64,000 nt of DNA from Echinarachnius parma (lineage: Eukaryota; Echinodermata; Echinoidea; Clypeasteroida; Echinarachniidae): assembly GCA_037951105.1 (NCBI GenBank), contig JBAMJV010002107.1, positions 62,001 to 126,000 on the forward strand, given 5' to 3'. The notes beneath the pieces were generated by a model. The model had not been told where the DNA came from. It was given only the letters and a program-made list of their open reading frames with translations, and made no database searches. This document shows positions 53,901 to 61,854 of the stretch, in pieces. Position 1 is the first letter of the stretch. Each line of letters opens with the position of its first letter. A program made the translations under genes and the position numbers.

Positions 53901-56900
53901 TCCCTCCGACCCGGTACCAACGCAGACAATCTGCTGTTGCTATGGCGACACGAATGCGAGTGGGTATACGGCGAGCGACTCGTTAGCCCGGTGGACTTTG
54001 ACCGCTATCAGCTGGCTTTCGTGACCGCCGCTCGCAAGGAGTTCACTGCAGAAGAACCTGTAAGAAGGATACACTTTTAAACTTGTTTGATGTTTTTCTA
54101 CATAGTCTCTTTTCACTGTTTTCTTTTTTAAAATTAGTTCCATTTTAGTATTGTAAGTTATTCCTATTCTGACAGTTCATTTATTTTGTTGCATGCACTA
54201 GAATAGTTTTCTTTATTATCATGTATGTCTGTTTTGAATTCTCACTTTTTACACTATAGTCGTATTCCATTCTTGAATGATTTCATGCATGCCAGATCTT
54301 TCATGTATTTAATCTCTGATTAATTATTTTACTTATTGCCTTGCCCTGCATTTGTGTATTTCAAGAATGGTTTTATAATGCACATTGCATAGTTACATGG
54401 TAGCACAACCATTTCACCTTCATTTAAAAAAAGTGATAGTGGACATTTGTATTTCATTTCACTACGTAAATACACGTCACTTTTGCATATTCACGTTTCA
54501 TTCAGTCGATTCACGTATGTAAATTCACTTCAAATACTATGCATTATATTCATTTCATATTTGCAAATTCACTTTACATTTATGCATGTTCACTTTCCAT
54601 AGTCACTTCACAAATTTGCATATCTATTGCATATTATTTGCATATTCACTACATCTATGCATATTTGCATATCTTATAATAATATTAATTTCTCACTTTT
54701 GTATATTCACTTCACACACGTATACTGTACTGACCGGCGTAATCGCCACATACTTTTTCCTTGAAAAAAACCCGCAAAAATTTCACAATTGCATCCATAT
54801 GGTTTTCCATTACACATTTTCATTTATGTATTTTTCAAATGTGCATTTATTTGTATCATATGTTGCATGTTCATGTATTAATATCAGTGCTTTTTATTAA
54901 GTTTACAAATCTATTCATTAATATGTATATTCTAACTAGCTTTTTAATTTCATCTCATTTATATGCTGTTGCCGCACATTTTAATCCATAGTCCGAGGCC
55001 TATAGTCCCGGCCGCAACGCCAGAGCCTTTATGAAAGGAGAGAACGTGGTAGGCGCCTTTGCCATCTAAAAAAACCCTCTTCAAAGCATGTTTTGCTCTT
55101 TCTTTTCTTAACTTGAACAATTAATTCCTACTTACTTCCATGAATTGCTGCTAGTTTAAGTATGTAATTTTTTTGTAAATTTTTAGCTTGCCCATTATAT
55201 CAATCATAATGATTGTAAATTTCAGCTCAAATATTAAATTTGCATTAGGAAACACAAATTGAAACATGCTGCCTTAATATTATGTTATTGACTTTTGATA
55301 TCACTTAATTCATGTATCGATAAAAAAAACAACAACAACAACATAATTTACAGACGTTCGTTAGTATTCACTTTCTCAAAAGTGGACTACGAGAATATTT
55401 TTGTCTTTTGATTGTGTTGGGTTTCTAAGGGCCTTTCCACTGTATCTATGGTTTGGGTGTGCTAAGATTTGGATCTAAGTTAATATCACTGTTTTGAAAT
55501 TGATTATAATTTCGATCTGTGTAAAAATCCAGTTCTCACAAAATAATCTGATGCTAATCAACTGCCTATATCAAACAACATTTGATTAATTGTAGAAATG
55601 TGTTGTAACATTCAGTATATTCAGAAAATGAATGATTACAGACAATTAAACCGAAGAAATAGGAAAAAATATCACCAATAGGAGACCTTAAACCAACATC
55701 CAAATAACTTATTTTCTTGATAATTTGACCGTAAGCTCACATTGCTCTAACCAACATAGTAAAAGATCAATGGCTTTCAACCCTAATAACCTTTTACATC
55801 GTCTTCTATCTGACATTTGATCCCAGTTATGACATTTGATCCACATTATGACATTCTATCCTTATTATGACATTTGACCCTGATTATGACATGACCCTTA
55901 TTATAACATTTGACCATTCTTTTGACATTTGACCCTTTTTACTCTTTTGGCATTTGACCCACATTGTGACATTTGACCCTTATTATGACATTGGACCCAT
56001 AGTGACATTCAACACTTTTGACATTTGGCACTGTTTACATTTAATCCAAATTGTGACATTTGACTCATATTCTAACATTTGACAATTTTCATGACATTTG
56101 ACCCGTATGGCATTTTACCCACATTGTGACATATTTGACCCTTATAACATTTGACCATTATTATGACATTTGACACTTGTGACATTTGACCATTATTATG
56201 ACATTTTATCAAAATTGTGACATTTGACCCTCATGATATTTGACCCTCATCATGACATTTGACCCTCGTGACATTTGACCTTTGCCTCACAATACAGCTC
56301 AAGCTGACAATCGCCCCAGACCAGCCGCTGTTCACTAACCTGGTCCAGCAGGACTCGGGCATTGTGACGGCCGGAGGATACCGGTCATCGCAGTCGACCA
56401 GCAATTCAGCGGTCAAAGGGGACGAGGAGAATACTGACCAGTACAGGCCATGCAGTGAACCGGCTAATGTCCAGAGGTTGCTAGGGGACGCTGTGGAGGA
56501 ATATAATAAAGGTCACCCCAAGATTAAGCTGACCTTGTACAAGGTAAGTCAATTATATCAAGAGTTGAGCCATGTCCTGCAAATGACCACAACTGTGCTT
56601 GCTAAAGTATACAAACCAGTTCACGCAATGCAATGAAATATCTAACCTGTATAGAGATTGCTGCAAGGCACAGTAGGTAAACTTTACAAGGGCCACTCAA
56701 AGTTTAACTGACCCTTCACTAGGTATGTTAATGTAGGCACCCAAATTTTGAATGGTATAACAGATTAATTGTAACTGTTTTGGGGGACAAGGGGAATACT
56801 GACCAGTAGAGGCCGTGCAATGACGGGCTAATGTCCAGAGGCTCGTGCAGGATGAAGTGGAGGGAAAAAACGAGGGACATCCAAAGATTAAGTTGACCCT

Positions 56901-59900
56901 TTCAAGGTATGTTAATGAAGACATCCTAATATTAAAACTAGAAAGTAAAGAAAGGTATGAAATTGTTATAATTGTTGTGGGTGATGAGGAGATACAGAGT
57001 AGTGCAGGCCATGTAGCTGTTACAAAATGCAGTATAGCAATTTATCGAGGGCCACTCCAAGATCAAACATACATTTAATAAGTTATGTGGAAAGGATGAA
57101 CAGACATGAAACTCAACTTCTATTTCCATATTCATACAACCTTCCATGTTCCCAAATGTTCAGAAAAGTCACCATAGGACCCTAGATTACTGCACATTCT
57201 TTTTATCAAAATATATGATGCATTACAGTTTAAAGAATAACTTAAATTTTTTCTTTTTCAACCTAACCACTTTCAATGTTTCTCCCACTACAGGAGACCA
57301 TCCAGAGAGTGTGCCGTCTGGCCCGTACCATCATGTCACCCCACGAGGTAGGCCACGCCCTCCTGGTTGCCGATGGCAACCCGGGGCTCAGCAACCTGTT
57401 TGCGAGGCTGGCGGCCAACCTGTGCGGGTTCAACGTGTTTGAGATCAGCGCGGCCCCGGAGACGTCGTCACGGAACTACAAGCTGGATCAGTTCAAGGCT
57501 GATCTGGTGGCTGCATACTCCAAGGCTGGAGTCAAGGTAATACAATTTGATTCAACCAACTTGCCTTCTGGAACCGGGTTGTCTATGGGGATTTCAGAAT
57601 CTTGAATGGAATGGGTTGAATGTAACCTATGTTAGCACTATTAGGACTTTGTAATGAGATCAAAGGCAGTTGTTACCCTCATGTGACAGTCACCCTTGTC
57701 AGCCACTCCTGCCATTCAGATGCATGGCCTTGTCAAAAGTTGCTGACAGGTAATCAAGGGTAACAAATAGAAACTTAACTACACTTTCAGTAAAAAAAAA
57801 AAAACATGCACTAAAATTCACCAAACTGGGCAACTAAGTAAGGTCTTAAGAAGATCTTAGAGTGTCTGCCATGTCATTTGAATTTCTAAAATTTCTTTTG
57901 ACTGACATTGTAAGTAGGCATGTTGAAATTGCAGGAGTATTAACTTTTCGTAATGTCTATCTTATATAGGGTGAGAAGCTACTGCTCCTGTTGACAGAGG
58001 AAGACCTTCACGAGGAGGATTTCCTCGTCTACGTTGGAGAGTTCGTCGTCACCGGAGCCATCACGCATCTCTTCACCAGTGAGGAACAGACGACCATCAT
58101 CAACTCCATCCGCACCGAGGTCACCGCAGCAGGACTGACCTACACCAGGGAGACTGCGTGGAACTTCTTCCTCAAGTAAGTCACTTACTATCTGTTATTA
58201 TCAAGGCCCAGAAGTAGAGTTACACTTACAGGCTGGAAATCCATGGTTTTAAACTATGGAGCGCCATTTGTAGACCTAATAGTAGACCAGTGAGGAACAG
58301 ACGGCCATCATCAACTCCATCCGCACCGAGGTCACCGCAGCAGGGTTGACCTATACCAGGGAGACTGCCTGGAACTTCTTCAAGTGAGTCAAAGCATTTA
58401 AATTCATGATAAAGTACTTCATAAATGCACTCTATTATTCATTTAGGGTGAAACTTTATGTTAACGTCTCATTATATGCCCCGTGAAATTGATACATGAC
58501 ACTGTTTCCATTTGTTACTGGAGGGCTAGCTCTGTGTGAGATCATATAAAAGCATCATAAGAGGGTTCTTGAACATGATGGGAATATTTAAATACTTGCC
58601 TTCCAGTTACTGTACATGGGACAACAAAGAATTTTGCAGACTGGCCATAGAAAAATAAGAAAACAGCGCTAGTTTAGACTTGTGCTGGTTTCTAATTTGT
58701 TTCTTATTTCAGCTCAGTTTATATCATGTTTTGCTTTGCGTCCTGTGGATTAGAGGATGGTAACGAAATGCTGGGCTAGAAAAAATGCTGATTATCTGGG
58801 AAAAAAAAGGCCATGTTTTTAGCCTAATTTTGACATTTATATTGTCCCCTTCCTTTCGTGCAGGACCGTGAGGAACAACTTCCGCGTGGTGCTCATCTCG
58901 GCTGACACCGGTCACGAGTTCCAGAATAGATGCCGCGAGTACCCCGCCCTGACCGAACACCTGAACTGCTACTGGTACCAACACTGGACCAGGGAGAAGC
59001 TGGTGGATCATGCCATGGCGTACCTCAAAGGTAAAAAAATGATTATTTTCTTGAGATGGTTTTGTAATTTGCAGAGAAATGGTGATTTGAAGAATTGTTT
59101 TTGTGTGTGGGAGGGGGGGGGGGGGGAATAAACAATGTGGTATATAGACTGAAAGATCATTTCATTGTGTACCTCAAAGGTAATACTCTAGTTTGTTTTC
59201 CGTGTATGTATTACAGTGAAATCCATCAAGCATGCTGAATGCAATTCAGCCTCTTCAGGACTTACCAAGGCACTGTTACGGGTTGTAATGGACCTTTATC
59301 TTCTTCATACTAGGCATAAAACAACTTGATAGCTTTAATTTGGAAACTCAAGATATATAATATGTGTCAAAAGTTTTACTAGGCCACAACTATTCCTGCT
59401 AGCTAAGTTATTATTTTGTTGACTGGCAAGATATTGTAATGCTCAAATGATCACGTATATTTGATCTCATAATTACAGGGACTGAGGGCATGAACAACAT
59501 CCAGCAAGAGAACCTAGCTCACCTGCTAGCCACCATGCACCTGTCTATCAGACAGCTTGATGGGGAGGAGAAGGGTCCGGGCAGCTTCAAGCACCTCACC
59601 AACACCACCTATGAGAAGTTTGTTGAACGGTGAGTGTTGAATAGAGAAAGTGTAACACCTTGAATGAAATAAAGGTTCATTGAATGCTAGCGATAATGGG
59701 CATGTCTGTTAGACAGTTGGATGGGGAGGAGAAGGGACCAGGCAGCTTCAAGCACCTCACCAACACCACCTATGAGAAGTTTGTTGAACGGTGAGTGTTC
59801 ACTTCCTTTGAATGGAAATGGACTGCATTGAATGCAATGACATTGCATTGAAAGATATATAATTTGAAGGGGGAAGCTACACATGTATGGCACTTGATTA

Positions 59901-61783
59901 TATTGAAGGTACAAACACATCACTGACATGTACTTCACCTATGAGAAGTTTGTAAAGCAGTGAGTATTGACGAATTGTATGGTAATTTTGCATTGAATAG
60001 AATATTTATTTATTACTTTGTTGCCTTTCAAGGTTCCTGTCCATGTAGGCCTACAAGCTGCACCAATCCAAGGTTCATGAAGAACATCTGACTATAACCA
60101 AAGCTCTTCAACACATCAATCGAGAGAACAAACTGGCCATGAAACTTATCATTCTATTAGACGAGAGCTTATTCTAGCCTTGAATGCCCTTTCTTATTTC
60201 TTTACTTATCTCTTGTTGTCTTTGAAGGTTCCTGTCCATGTACAAGCTGCGCCAAGCCAAGATTCATGAGGAACATCTGACAGTGACCAAGGCACATCAA
60301 ACGGGAGAACAAACTAGCCATGAAACTTATCATTCTATTAGGCAATAACTAAATCTGGCCTTGAATGCCCCTCTAATTTCTTTACTTATTCTGTGTTGTC
60401 TTTGCAGGTTCCTGTCCATGTACAAGCTGCGCCAATCCAAGATCCATGAGGAACATCTGACGGTGACCAAGGCCCTTCAGCACATCAACAGGGAGAACAA
60501 ACTGGCCATGAGGCTCCAGAAACAATTAGAACATGAGCTCATCGTTCATGAAGAGAGGAAAGAGGTAATGTTGTTATATGAGGGGTGTTTAACAAGTTCA
60601 TAGCCTGTCCTTGAAGGAGTCAAGGTGCAACATCCATTAATATAGACAGATGTTCATTTGTCCACATAATCCTCATCTACAGCCATGAATTTTTGGCATT
60701 CTTCATGAGGGCCTCCAGGAACTCCTAGAAGAAGTCTCTTGAAAACCCCTCAGAAACCTGCATATTCACATCTTTTGCCTTGTCATCTTATAAGGAGGTT
60801 TTGTACTATGCATTACTGGGCAACAATGGCCAATTCGAAAAAGTTTTGAATGGATAAACAGTAACGATTGTGTATGCACAATCTATTGATGCTGATTCAC
60901 TAATGAAGTAAATTTTACTTGCCAAATTGTGCGTTGTCTACCCTGCAATTATGACCTGTAACCAAAAAGATTAATATTTGTATTTATGTACACAATGTGA
61001 CCAATAATTAATTTTAGTATTTTTTTTTTTCCGTGGAAACTATTTCTAGTTTGTGTTTATGTCACCTCAGAGAAATACTAGAAAAATACACGAACCACTT
61101 ACTAGAAAGACATCTGCTAACTTCTTTAATGTATTTTTTCTCATACCAGGGAACCATCAAGCTGCTGTCACAGATCGGTCAAGACAAGGCCATCGCCGGT
61201 CAGCAGGTCAAAATTGTCCAGAAACAGCTGGACAGCCTTCTCAAGCTCAAGCAAGCGCTGCCCAAGTACACCCTCGCCCACGAGAGGGCGGTATACAAGA
61301 CGGTTGCTGTGGTTGCGGACACAAAGAAAGTGGTGCAGACGCTGGATGTGACGAGTCTGGGGGAGCTCAGGGCCATGCACAAGCCTGATGTGGATATTGA
61401 AGATCTGCTGGCATCCATCATCATGATATGTGAGTAGTCTAGCTTGCCTTTTCATTTCTAAAAGAAAATATGATTCTTTTTTGCTCTATTTTCTGTTTTA
61501 ATATATATCTGCAAGGCATTTTTCTTGAGAGATGAATGCTGTGTGCAAGCCTGATGTCAATATTGAGTATCTGGTGGCTGTCATTGTAACTATACATGAG
61601 TTTATTTCATAAAACAACAAAATTGAATCTATAGTATTTTTCTGGTTTAAAGGAGAAGGAATTTTACAGTACACCACATCAAATATTCTGTCTTGGAACA
61701 GTGGCAATCCTCGGGGACCCCAAAAAAACATATCTGTTACATTTAATGTGTTAATCAAATTTAGCATCACCATCATTATCAGC

Positions 61784-61854
<71 letters not shown>

